Part shown: piece by piece, positions 43,377-51,039 of the stretch
Position numbering within the stretch: position 1 is the stretch's first letter
Layout of the letters: each line of letters opens with the position of its first letter
Source of the DNA: Novosphingobium sp. ERN07
Lineage (GTDB): Bacteria; Pseudomonadota; Alphaproteobacteria; Sphingomonadales; Sphingomonadaceae
Assembly: GCF_012641335.1 (NCBI RefSeq)
Contig: NZ_JABAID010000010.1
Coordinates: 1-64,000 of the forward strand
DNA: 64,000 nucleotides
Direction of reading: 5' to 3'
The notes under the pieces: model-generated
Told to the model about the DNA's origin: nothing
Databases searched by the model: none
The model's input: only the letters and a program-made list of their open reading frames with translations
Position numbers and translations under genes: made by a program

Positions 43377-45103
43377 ACTGCCGAAACCTTTTCAGATGCG
43401 GCCTTTTCCGGCGCGCCGTGATCCGCACGAACAAGCGTGGCGTGCAGCGCAGCGGCGGCGGCTTTGCGGTCACTAGGCAGCATGAACGCGGTGCTGGCGG
43501 GCAGCAGGTCTATCAACTTTGCCGCTTGTGCGGTGGCAGGATCATCTCCCACCGCCACGAAAGTGCGCGGCTGAACCGATTGCCACAGCGCAGCGTCATG
43601 CACGGTCAGCCCTGCGGCAATGGCGCTCCCATAGGTTGTCCGCTGCTTGAGCATTCCGGTGAGCGCGCCATGCAGCACGTTGGCATCGGGCAGGTCGGGC
43701 GCGGGCCGGGCTGCATCCGGGGCGGCGGAATACCACGGCCATTGCACCGTGCCATCGCGCAGCATGTGCCAGAACTGGTGCAGGTGCGATCCGGCCAGCG
43801 CATCGAAAGCGACTGGTGGCAACAGGACTGCGTCAGTTGCAGCATCGAAAGGTGGTGCGCCAATCACCGTCAGAGTTGCCACCAGGCCGGGTCGGCGCGC
43901 GGCCATCATCGCACCGATGGGCGCGACAAGGCCAATCGCAAGAACATCGCACGGCTCAGGCTCCAGCCTGCCGATCAGTGCGGCCAGTGCATCGGCAATG
44001 GCCGCGGCACTCGTATCGGGCAGCGGATCGGAATCACCAAAGCCGGGCAGATCGGGCACGATCACCGGGCGATGCACGCGCATGGCTTCGGCCCAGTTCA
44101 TGGCCTCCAGCGTGGATGGCCCGGCCAGGATCATCAGAGGGCGCTGTTCGCCTGTGCAGGGGCCGGAAAAGCGCTGCCAATGGATCTGGCTCTGGGCGAA
44201 TGCGACATAGCCGCGTGCCGTGGTGTCTGATGCCGGGCGGGCGGGTGCCGGATCGCTGCTGCCGGTCGCCAGATTTTCCGCGATCCAGTTCGCCCATGCT
44301 GTGCGGTCTGTACCCAGCCTTTCCACCGAAAGCGCGGGGTTGGCGGCGCAAGGCACCTTGTCCAGATGGGGATAGAGCACATCGTCGGTCCGCGCGCCCA
44401 CGATGGTGGGCACTTGCACGCTGTGCAGATCGTCCAGCGGGTTCCAGCGCATGGCGGCGGTGTAGGCATCGGCATAGTGCGGCCCGGCGCTGAACAGGTC
44501 TATGCCATAGTCTTCCATCCATTCGGGCGTGGGTGGTTCCATCGCGATGCGGTGTTCGGGGCGGGTTGAGAACCACGGAAACCAGCGCAGCATGTCGCGC
44601 GTGCGGCTCCACTCCGCGCTGAGGAAAGCGCCCGTCGGCTCTGGCGCGAAGGGGCGCATATAGGCGGCGATGAAATCGTCGGACGCAAGCTGATCGGGGA
44701 TGGACAAGCCATCAAGCACCAACAGTGGCATCGTTCCGCCACGCGCAGCAAGGGCGAGCGCGATCTTGGCGCTGGTATGCGTGGCATAGACCGGCGCTTG
44801 GCGCAGCCCCAGTGCATCGAGCGCATCGCCCAGCGCACGGGCAAAATCGGGAATCGTCGGTTTATCCAGCCCGATGGGATCGGAATTGCCATAGCCCGGC
44901 GTATCCAGCGCAAAGACACGAAACCGCCTGCCGAGCACTTTCATCAAAGGCACGTGCAGCCGCGAAGACCGGGGGGAATCGTGCAGCAGAACCACTGCCG
45001 GGCCGCTGCCACAGCAGCGATAATGCACCAGCTTGCTGCCACCGCAAGCGGATGCGACGCTGACATAGCCGCGTGTGATATGGGGATTTGTGTCCGAAAT
45101 CAT
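43373..45103 (-). CDS. Tandem alpha/beta hydrolase-fold protein
   Basis: 576-aa protein with two alpha/beta-hydrolase-like domains. Domain 1 (about residues 10-280) has LHDSPRSSRLH and the elbow VYATHTSAKIALALA, with His at the nucleophile place, like the product of 37313-38155. Domain 2 (about 295-560) repeats the pattern from ARGYVAFAQSQIHWQ through VIVPDLPGFGDSD but has VLAIGLVAPIGAMMAA at the elbow, so it lacks a nucleophile. One domain may be structural. It is first in its operon, 23 bases from the AT-rich operator. Confidence 0.8.
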   Translation of the reverse strand: MISDTNPHITRGYVSVASACGGSKLVHYRCCGSGPAVVLLHDSPRSSRLHVPLMKVLGRRFRVFALDTPGYGNSDPIGLDKPTIPDFARALGDALDALGLRQAPVYATHTSAKIALALAARGGTMPLLVLDGLSIPDQLASDDFIAAYMRPFAPEPTGAFLSAEWSRTRDMLRWFPWFSTRPEHRIAMEPPTPEWMEDYGIDLFSAGPHYADAYTAAMRWNPLDDLHSVQVPTIVGARTDDVLYPHLDKVPCAANPALSVERLGTDRTAWANWIAENLATGSSDPAPARPASDTTARGYVAFAQSQIHWQRFSGPCTGEQRPLMILAGPSTLEAMNWAEAMRVHRPVIVPDLPGFGDSDPLPDTSAAAIADALAALIGRLEPEPCDVLAIGLVAPIGAMMAARRPGLVATLTVIGAPPFDAATDAVLLPPVAFDALAGSHLHQFWHMLRDGTVQWPWYSAAPDAARPAPDLPDANVLHGALTGMLKQRTTYGSAIAAGLTVHDAALWQSVQPRTFVAVGDDPATAQAAKLIDLLPASTAFMLPSDRKAAAAALHATLVRADHGAPEKAASEKVSAV

Positions 45104-45125
45104 GCGTGCTGCCTGCCCTGCGATG

Positions 45126-45149
45126 ATTTGATATATGAATATGACTATT
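45126..45149. promoter_or_regulatory. AT-rich 24-bp operator (site D)
   Basis: The + strand reads ATTTG-AT-ATAT-GA-ATAT-GA-CTATT. The left arm and both inner boxes are perfect; the right arm keeps three of five bases. It lies 23 bases from the minus-strand tandem-hydrolase start and 60 bases before the plus-strand MFS-GntR operon, so the regulator could act on its own gene. Confidence 0.75.
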
Positions 45150-45208
45150 GATGTGCCATCATTTCGTCATTGTCCAGTCCCTTGAACGTCGCACGAACGG
45201 GAATCCGA

Positions 45209-46480
45209 ATGGCCACAGCAGTCGAAAGCCGGTCCTCCATCGCGCCATTGCCCGCGCGTGACAGCAGTGCAGGCTGGGTGGTGGTGGCCGCATCGATGGT
45301 GGGGCTGGCAATGGGGTTAAGCCCGCTACCGTTCTACACCATCGGCATGTTCGCGCCCGAATTGCAGCAGGCGTTCGGCTGGAGCTTTGCCTCGCTGATG
45401 GGGTCCATCACCGTGCAATCGGTGGTGGTCATGGCCACCGGGCCAATGGCAGGCTTTGCGGTGGACCGTTACGGCGCAAAGCCGGTGGCGCTGATCTCGC
45501 TGGTGATGTTCGGGCTGACCTATATGAGCTTGGGCCTGAGCGGCGGGAACATCTGGATCTACTATGCCCAGTGGGTGATCATGTCGATCGTCGGCGCGGG
45601 CACGCTGACGGCCACGTGGATGCACACGGTCAACGGCTGGTTCGAAAAGCATCGCGGCCTTGCCATCGGCATTGCCAGCACTGGCACGGGCATCACCGGC
45701 TTTCTGGTCAAGCCCTTTGCGGCATGGCTGATCGGCACATATGGCTGGCGCACCGCGTTCTTCGTGATCGGAGCCTTGCCGATAGTGGTCGGCCTGCCAG
45801 TAGTCGCATTGTTCTTTCGGGAACGGCTGGCGCGGGGTGGGCGGCGTTCTGCCAAGAGCGCGGCAGAGCCTGAAGTAGAAGCGGGCATGACGCTGCACGC
45901 GGCGCTGCGCCATCGTCGGTTCTGGATCATGACCGTGGCCTTTCTGCTGATCGCCTTTGCGCTCACGGCTCCCACTCCCAATCTGGAAAACATCCTGCGC
46001 ACGCAGAAATTCACCCTGCCGCAGATCGGTGCGATCACGGCCGGGTTCGGGCTTTCGGTCATCGCCGGGCGCGTTGCAGGCGGTTGGCTGCTCGACCGGT
46101 TCTGGGCGCCGGGCTGCGCCGTGGGCATCCTGATCCTGCCTGCCATCGGCAGTTTCCTGCTGTCACAGCCAAGCATCGGGGCAACGGAGGCGGCACTGGC
46201 GGTCATCTCGCTCGGCCTTGGTGCGGGGTTTGAATTCGATCTGCTTGCCTACCTGATCGCTCGCTATTTCGGTCGCCGCGCCTATGGCACGATCTATGGC
46301 AGCTTCTACACGGTGATCGCTTTCGGCGGCGGCATGGGGCCGGTGGTCTATGGCCGGGTGTTCGATTCCACTGGACGATATGACCTCGCGCTGATGACGG
46401 GCGTCGGCTGTCTCGTCGTCGGTTCGCTCACATTGTTGGCAATGGGGCGCTACCCCGATTGGAGAGGGGAACGGCGGTGA
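45209..46480 (+). CDS. MFS transporter, monocarboxylate/oxalate-formate antiporter-like
   Basis: 423-aa transporter with 12 predicted membrane segments. GLAMGLSPLPFYTIGMFAPELQQAFGW and HRGLAIGIASTGTGITGF are typical of the MCT/OFA-like MFS group. It is paralogous to the transporter at 53350-54573 (shared GW..G...FAP and KHRGLA.G.A.TGTG). It probably carries an organic acid. ATG 45209 with GGGA upstream is chosen over a TTG at 45170. Its stop overlaps the GntR start (GTGA), so transporter and regulator are made together. Confidence 0.87.
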   Translation: MATAVESRSSIAPLPARDSSAGWVVVAASMVGLAMGLSPLPFYTIGMFAPELQQAFGWSFASLMGSITVQSVVVMATGPMAGFAVDRYGAKPVALISLVMFGLTYMSLGLSGGNIWIYYAQWVIMSIVGAGTLTATWMHTVNGWFEKHRGLAIGIASTGTGITGFLVKPFAAWLIGTYGWRTAFFVIGALPIVVGLPVVALFFRERLARGGRRSAKSAAEPEVEAGMTLHAALRHRRFWIMTVAFLLIAFALTAPTPNLENILRTQKFTLPQIGAITAGFGLSVIAGRVAGGWLLDRFWAPGCAVGILILPAIGSFLLSQPSIGATEAALAVISLGLGAGFEFDLLAYLIARYFGRRAYGTIYGSFYTVIAFGGGMGPVVYGRVFDSTGRYDLALMTGVGCLVVGSLTLLAMGRYPDWRGERR

Positions 46481-47370
46481 AGAGCCTGATCGAAGGCCTC
46501 GGCATCGGCTATGTGCTGGGGGAAAGTGATGCGCCCGCAGACTTGACTAAGCGCGGCCGACCTCCGAAGACCGGCGCGGCCGATCGACACATTGTTACCT
46601 CGTCGATACGCACGGCAAGCGGGGGAGGAATCGTGCTCGATCGTGAAGGGGCAGTACCGCTCTACCACCAGATTTACCTCAGCTTGCGTGACGAAATCCT
46701 GAGCGGCCAGCGCCCGTTTGGCAGCGTTCTGCCGACCGAGCAGGAGCTTTCCGAGCATTACAGCGTCTCGCGCATCACCGCGCGGCGCGTGCTGAACGAT
46801 CTGGCCGACCAGCACTATGTCGAACGCCGCCGCCGTTTGGGCACGCGGGTGATCTTCAAATCTCCCGCCAAGCCGATTGAGGCGAATATCGATCAGGCAG
46901 TGGATAGCCTGATGGCGCTGGGCGAAGGGACGACGGTCAACGTCATTTCGGTGGAACGGCGCGCCGCAACTGATATCATCGCCAACGCCCTGCAGATCGA
47001 TGAGGGGGCCGAGGTTATCCGCGCGGTGCGCGTGCGCTGCCTTGAAGGCACTCCGCTGGGCTATATCGTCAGCTATGTGCGGGGCGATCTGGCGCAAGTC
47101 ATTTCGGAAAGCACGCTGCCGCGTGCGCCGCTGCTGAAACTGCTGGACGAAGCGGGCTTCCACGCGGAACGGGCTGAGCAGACCATCGGCGCAATGCTGG
47201 CCGATCCATCGCTGGTCGAAGCGCTCAATGTGGAGCCGATGTCGGCCATTCTGCGGATCACGCGCACGGTCTATGACCGCAACAACGTGCCGTTCCTGCG
47301 CACTTATGCGCATTACCGGTCAGACAGGTTCCACATCCGGCTGGATTTGCAGAACCCGACGTCGGCCTGA
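46477..47370 (+). CDS. GntR family (HutC/UTRA) regulator with AT-hook-like N-terminus
   Basis: 297-aa regulator. A 60-residue N-terminal extension holds KRGRPPK at residues 25-31, which matches the AT-hook core RGRP. The winged helix follows (LYHQIYLSLRDEILSG, LPTEQELSEHYSVSRITARRVLNDL), then a UTRA ligand-binding domain. GAGAGGGGA precedes GTG 46477, which overlaps the MFS stop. It is the only regulator between 22 and 53 kb, where five promoters share an AT-rich 24-bp palindrome, so it is the likely binding protein; HutC-type proteins usually repress until a pathway metabolite binds (inference). Confidence 0.88.
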   Translation: MKSLIEGLGIGYVLGESDAPADLTKRGRPPKTGAADRHIVTSSIRTASGGGIVLDREGAVPLYHQIYLSLRDEILSGQRPFGSVLPTEQELSEHYSVSRITARRVLNDLADQHYVERRRRLGTRVIFKSPAKPIEANIDQAVDSLMALGEGTTVNVISVERRAATDIIANALQIDEGAEVIRAVRVRCLEGTPLGYIVSYVRGDLAQVISESTLPRAPLLKLLDEAGFHAERAEQTIGAMLADPSLVEALNVEPMSAILRITRTVYDRNNVPFLRTYAHYRSDRFHIRLDLQNPTSA

Positions 47371-47387
47371 AAAATGGGGCTTGATTT

Positions 47388-47412
47388 GCGGGGCCGCATG
47401 TCACGGCCCCGC
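47388..47412. terminator. Hairpin between convergent GntR and MDR genes
   Basis: A 9-bp perfect stem, GCGGGGCCG with CGGCCCCGC, and a 7-base loop lie 18 bases after the GntR stop and just before the MDR stop. No T run is present; it is a likely bidirectional transcription barrier. Confidence 0.6.
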
Positions 47413-47419
47413 TAGGGTG

Positions 47420-48433
47420 TCACGAAACCTTGATCAGCACTTTGCCAAGGTGTGAACCGGACTTCAGATACTGGCAGGCATCCAGCGCCTGATCGAAATC
47501 GAACACGCGGTCTACCACGGGAGCAAAGCCGGTGGCTTCCATCGCGCGGATCATGCGGGCCAGCATGGCGCGGCTGCCTTCGGCAATGCCTTTCAGCGTG
47601 ATGTTCTTGCCGATGATGCCGCCATAGTTGGGCAGCGGGCCGTCTGCCGAACCCACGCCGATGATGACGATGCGCGCGTTGACCGCGCAGGCGTTGATCG
47701 ACTGGGGCAGGGTGTGCTGGCCACCGGTTTCCACCACGATATCCGCGCCGCGCCCGCCGGTCTGGCGTTGCAGTTCAGCGGCCCAGTCGGGGTGCGTGGA
47801 ATAGTTGACGGTGTAGTCCGCGCCCAGCTTGCGCGCCTGTTCCAGCTTTTCGTCGCTGGACGATGTGATCGCCACGAATGCGCCATTAGCCTTGGCGATT
47901 TGCAACGCAGCCATCGCTACCCCACCGGTGCCAAGCGCCACCACAAGGTCACCTGCGCGCACCTGGCCAACCTCTACGACCGCGTGCCACGCCGTGAGCG
48001 TTGCGGCGGCGAGCGGGGCGGCCTGTTCATCGGTGATCGCGTCGGGAATCCTCACCAGTGCGGCGGCAGGCACCTTTACGTATTCGGCCATCCAGCCATC
48101 AAGGCTGGTGCCAAGGTCCGCGCCGAAATAACGCATTTCGAACGGGCCATCGATCCAGGAAACAAAGTGCGCCAGCGTCGCGCGGTCGCCCACGGCGATG
48201 CCCGAAACGCCTTCGCCCACGGAAACGACTTCGCCCACGCCTTCGGAAAAGGGAATACGGTCTTCGGCCTTCTTTGCACCATACCGGCCTTCAAGAATCT
48301 GCAGGTCGCGGTTGTTCAGGCACACGTAGCGGACTTTCAGTACCGCTTCGCCCGGCCCGGCGACCGGGTCGGGCCGTGTGGTCTGGTCCAGCGATTCAAG
48401 CCCGTTCTGGGGGCCGAGTTCATAGGCTTTCAC
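47420..48433 (-). CDS. MDR family NAD(P)-dependent alcohol dehydrogenase/quinone oxidoreductase
   Basis: 337-aa medium-chain dehydrogenase. Cofactor segment ALGTGGVAMAALQIAKANGA and ARKLGADYTVNYS are typical. A structural-zinc Cys cluster is not seen, so it belongs with the zinc-lacking or catalytic-zinc-poor members (NRDLQILEGRYG at the N-terminus). GTG 48433 follows AGGAG and overlaps the deacetylase stop (GTGA); an ATG two bases earlier is out of frame. It is the last gene of a minus-strand operon with two PuuE-like proteins and an amidase-like protein. Confidence 0.84.
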   Translation of the reverse strand: MKAYELGPQNGLESLDQTTRPDPVAGPGEAVLKVRYVCLNNRDLQILEGRYGAKKAEDRIPFSEGVGEVVSVGEGVSGIAVGDRATLAHFVSWIDGPFEMRYFGADLGTSLDGWMAEYVKVPAAALVRIPDAITDEQAAPLAAATLTAWHAVVEVGQVRAGDLVVALGTGGVAMAALQIAKANGAFVAITSSSDEKLEQARKLGADYTVNYSTHPDWAAELQRQTGGRGADIVVETGGQHTLPQSINACAVNARIVIIGVGSADGPLPNYGGIIGKNITLKGIAEGSRAMLARMIRAMEATGFAPVVDRVFDFDQALDACQYLKSGSHLGKVLIKVS

Positions 48434-49344
48434 ATCTGGCTCCTGTAGGAATCGAGAATATCGCAACCGCGCGCAAACCACGTGGCCGGGCGGGCTTTCA
48501 GATCGGCCAGCAGACGCTCAAATGCGTCCATGCGATAGGGCAGGCCGATGATGTAGGGCGTAAGGTGCAGCGGCAACATACGCCCACCCTGTTGAGCAGC
48601 TTCGGCGGCCAGCCAATCGTGCGCATCCAGCATCTGCTCGGCATAGCTGTCTACCGATTGCTGCTGCACGTTAAGAATCTGCCGGTCGGACAGCTCATGG
48701 TTCAGCGGAAGGTTCACAAGCCCGTTCGCAAACGTCCACGGCACTTCGTCGTTGGCCCAGTCGCAACAGTATTCGATGCCCGCTTCCACCAGCAGATCGG
48801 GCGTGGCAAAGCTTTGCGAACGCGCGATGGAGTGCCACCCGCGCGGCGCTTTGCCCATCACGTCAGACAGCGCAGCGATGCTATCGCGGATCAGCGCGCG
48901 TTCGTCATCGACCGGCAGCGTAGAGGCGATGGTGCCGTTCATGTCGGTGGAATGGGCGATGATCTCGTGCCCGGCGTCCACGATATCGCGTATGACTGAA
49001 GGATAGCGCTGCGCGATGGCGCCGTTGGTGGCGACCGAAACCTGCACGCCCGCTTTGGCAAAAGCATCGAGCAACCGGTAGAACCCGATGCGCGTGCCAT
49101 ATTCGCGCGCGGTGTAGTGGCGGTAATCGGGGTAGGCCGTCTGCATGTGCCCCGGTGCGCGGAACGGCGTGTCCGATGGCGTGATCGGAAACCATTCAAG
49201 GCTGACGACAATACACGTCGCCACGCCTTTGCCATTGGGCCATGCCAACGGCTTGCGCGTGGGCAGGGCCGAATAGGCATAGAGATCGTGATCGTAGCCA
49301 AGGCGGCGGCGCGGATATTCGAGATAGCTGGGGTCGAGGCTCAT
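48430..49344 (-). CDS. Polysaccharide deacetylase family protein (PuuE-like)
   Basis: 304-aa NodB-fold hydrolase. CIVVSLEWFPI at the first strand and AHSTDMNG match the metal-independent PuuE allantoinase branch more than chitin deacetylases, because the usual first-motif Asp-Asp is missing. PuuE-type enzymes open cyclic amides such as allantoin. The ATGA overlap with the next deacetylase gene shows coupling, and the gene meets the MDR gene by GTGA. A cyclic amide or hydantoin-type substrate is plausible (inference). ATG 49344 chosen; the upstream extension is out of context. Confidence 0.8.
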   Translation of the reverse strand: MSLDPSYLEYPRRRLGYDHDLYAYSALPTRKPLAWPNGKGVATCIVVSLEWFPITPSDTPFRAPGHMQTAYPDYRHYTAREYGTRIGFYRLLDAFAKAGVQVSVATNGAIAQRYPSVIRDIVDAGHEIIAHSTDMNGTIASTLPVDDERALIRDSIAALSDVMGKAPRGWHSIARSQSFATPDLLVEAGIEYCCDWANDEVPWTFANGLVNLPLNHELSDRQILNVQQQSVDSYAEQMLDAHDWLAAEAAQQGGRMLPLHLTPYIIGLPYRMDAFERLLADLKARPATWFARGCDILDSYRSQM

Positions 49345-50228
49345 ACGGCTTCTCCCTTCTGTGCGGCCCGCCACGCATCCGCGATGTCTCCTGCGCGCGT
49401 GATCCAAGCGCGGCCATCGGCGGCGATGTGTCGCAGCACTTCCTCGAACGCGCCGATGCGGTGGGGCTGGCCGATCAGATAGGAATGCAGCGGAATGCAC
49501 ATGACCGTGCCGGATTGTTCATCGGCAAGCCGCTCGAACTGTCGGATCAGGGTCTGGGCATATTCGCGTGGGCTCATGTTGTAGATGAAGAACCCGTAGT
49601 GGTCGTTCACCTCAAGGCTGTAGGGCATTGATATCAGATCGCCGCTGGCGGTGTTCACGCGCTGGGGCTGATCGTCGTGATAGAGATCGCACGTGTAATC
49701 CAGCCCGTATTCGGCAATCAGGTCCAGCGTGCGGGGTGTGTGGGTGAGCGCAGGGGCCAGCCAGCCACGTATGGTCTGCCCGGTGGCATCGCGCACGGTG
49801 CGGATCGAATCCTCGATGATCGCGCGTTCCTGCGCCTCGTCCATGCCATAGGAATAGCGGGTGTTGTAAATCCCGTGGCTGAAGAACTCCCACCTGCGCG
49901 CATTGGCATCGGCCACCACATCGGGGTGATGCTGGCACAGCGCCACCGAAAGGCTCACCGACCCGGGAAAGCCGTGTTTGCTCATCACATCGGCCATGCG
50001 CCAGTGGCCCACGCGGTTGGCGTGATCGCGGTGGGAATAGCCGACGACATCCGGGTGCGGCTTGGCCCAAGACTTGCGATGCGGGTTCGCGGGTGGGTCT
50101 ATCTCGTAATACTCAAGGTTGGGCGAAACCCACACCGCCACCTTCTTGCCGCCCGGCCAGGCGATAGGCTGGCGCCCGCGATAGGGTGCGAAGTCGTAAA
50201 GGCCGGGATCGCCAGCGCCCTCTTGCAT
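49341..50228 (-). CDS. Polysaccharide deacetylase family protein (PuuE-like, second copy)
   Basis: 295-aa NodB-fold protein related to its neighbour. VAVWVSPNLEYYEI is the first strand without the Asp pair, and FFSHGIYNTRYSYGMDE carries the His motif region; MCIPLHSYLIGQPHRIGAFEEVL matches the terminal segment LPLHLTPYIIGLPYRMDAFERLL of the other copy. The two may form a heteromer or act on two related amides. ATG 50228 shares one base with the amidase stop, so the two genes are coupled. Confidence 0.8.
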   Translation of the reverse strand: MQEGAGDPGLYDFAPYRGRQPIAWPGGKKVAVWVSPNLEYYEIDPPANPHRKSWAKPHPDVVGYSHRDHANRVGHWRMADVMSKHGFPGSVSLSVALCQHHPDVVADANARRWEFFSHGIYNTRYSYGMDEAQERAIIEDSIRTVRDATGQTIRGWLAPALTHTPRTLDLIAEYGLDYTCDLYHDDQPQRVNTASGDLISMPYSLEVNDHYGFFIYNMSPREYAQTLIRQFERLADEQSGTVMCIPLHSYLIGQPHRIGAFEEVLRHIAADGRAWITRAGDIADAWRAAQKGEAV

Positions 50229-50908
50229 CAGCGTGCCTCCAGCCAGTCGATCACGGTCTGCACCGGTTCGACATCGGCATACTTCAGTTGCAGGTCGGTC
50301 AGGTTGGCGAAGTGATAGCTTTCGTGCTTGTCGGCGCAGGTCTCGATCGGAACAATGGTGCGATAGCCGCGGCTCAAGCTGTCCACCGCCGTTGCGCGGA
50401 TGCAGCCCGATGTTGAACCGCCGGTGATCACCACGGTATCGACCTTGTGCCACACCAGCAGGCTTTGCAGCGGCGTTTCGAAAAAGGCCGAAGGCATCCG
50501 CTTGGTATAGATCGTGTCGGCAGGATCGATCTCGCAGCGTTCGTCAAAGGCGTGGCGGTCGGACTCATACTTGATGTTCTGCAACGAATCCGGCGTGTTG
50601 GTCCGCGTGCCCCAGACGCCCGCATCGCTGGCATCTTCGACATAGGCAACGTGCGTCCAGATCACCGGCATCCCCTTTGCACGGGCAAGGCGGGATATGG
50701 TGTTGGTATGTTCGATCTGGCGCGGATCGGTTTCGTAGGCGGTCTTGTAGCGGTCGATCCGGGTATAGGCGTTCTGGAAATCGACATTCACGATGGCCAG
50801 CTTTTCCCCGAAGCCGAACTTGGTGCGGGCGGGATTGGCCATCACTTCATCGAAAATCTGGCGGGCGGTCTTGCTATCGCAAACCATCTTCGTGCCGATC
50901 ACGCTCAT
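50228..50908 (-). CDS. Isochorismatase family hydrolase, N-carbamoylsarcosine amidase-like
   Basis: 226-aa cysteine hydrolase. The triad is Asp in IVNVDFQNAYT, Lys in YTKRMPSAF and Cys in GGSTSGCIRATAVD; the last motif is characteristic of N-carbamoylsarcosine amidohydrolase and ureidoacrylate-type amidases. It would release NH3 and CO2 from an N-carbamoyl compound. Paired with two PuuE-like ring-opening enzymes, it suggests stepwise hydrolysis of a cyclic ureide or amide. It is the first gene of the operon and lies downstream of the TonB receptor gene. Confidence 0.86.
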   Translation of the reverse strand: MSVIGTKMVCDSKTARQIFDEVMANPARTKFGFGEKLAIVNVDFQNAYTRIDRYKTAYETDPRQIEHTNTISRLARAKGMPVIWTHVAYVEDASDAGVWGTRTNTPDSLQNIKYESDRHAFDERCEIDPADTIYTKRMPSAFFETPLQSLLVWHKVDTVVITGGSTSGCIRATAVDSLSRGYRTIVPIETCADKHESYHFANLTDLQLKYADVEPVQTVIDWLEAR

Positions 50909-50940
50909 TCCTGCCTGCTCCAACGTCCTTATGGGGTGCC

Positions 50941-50975
50941 GATGCCCGCAGAGGCCAAAAGCATCTGCGGGCATC
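50941..50975. terminator. Strong hairpin between TonB receptor and amidase genes
   Basis: GATGCCCGCAGA and TCTGCGGGCATC form a perfect 12-bp stem with an 11-base loop. Both flanking genes are on the minus strand. On the plus side it is followed by GGTTTTC, on the minus side by no T run, so it may stop or attenuate read-through from the receptor gene. Confidence 0.55.
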
Positions 50976-51039
50976 GGTTTTCAAAGTAGCCACGACGGTG
51001 CGGGCAAGCCCCGGCCCGTCATGACTGGTCGCTTGTCGA

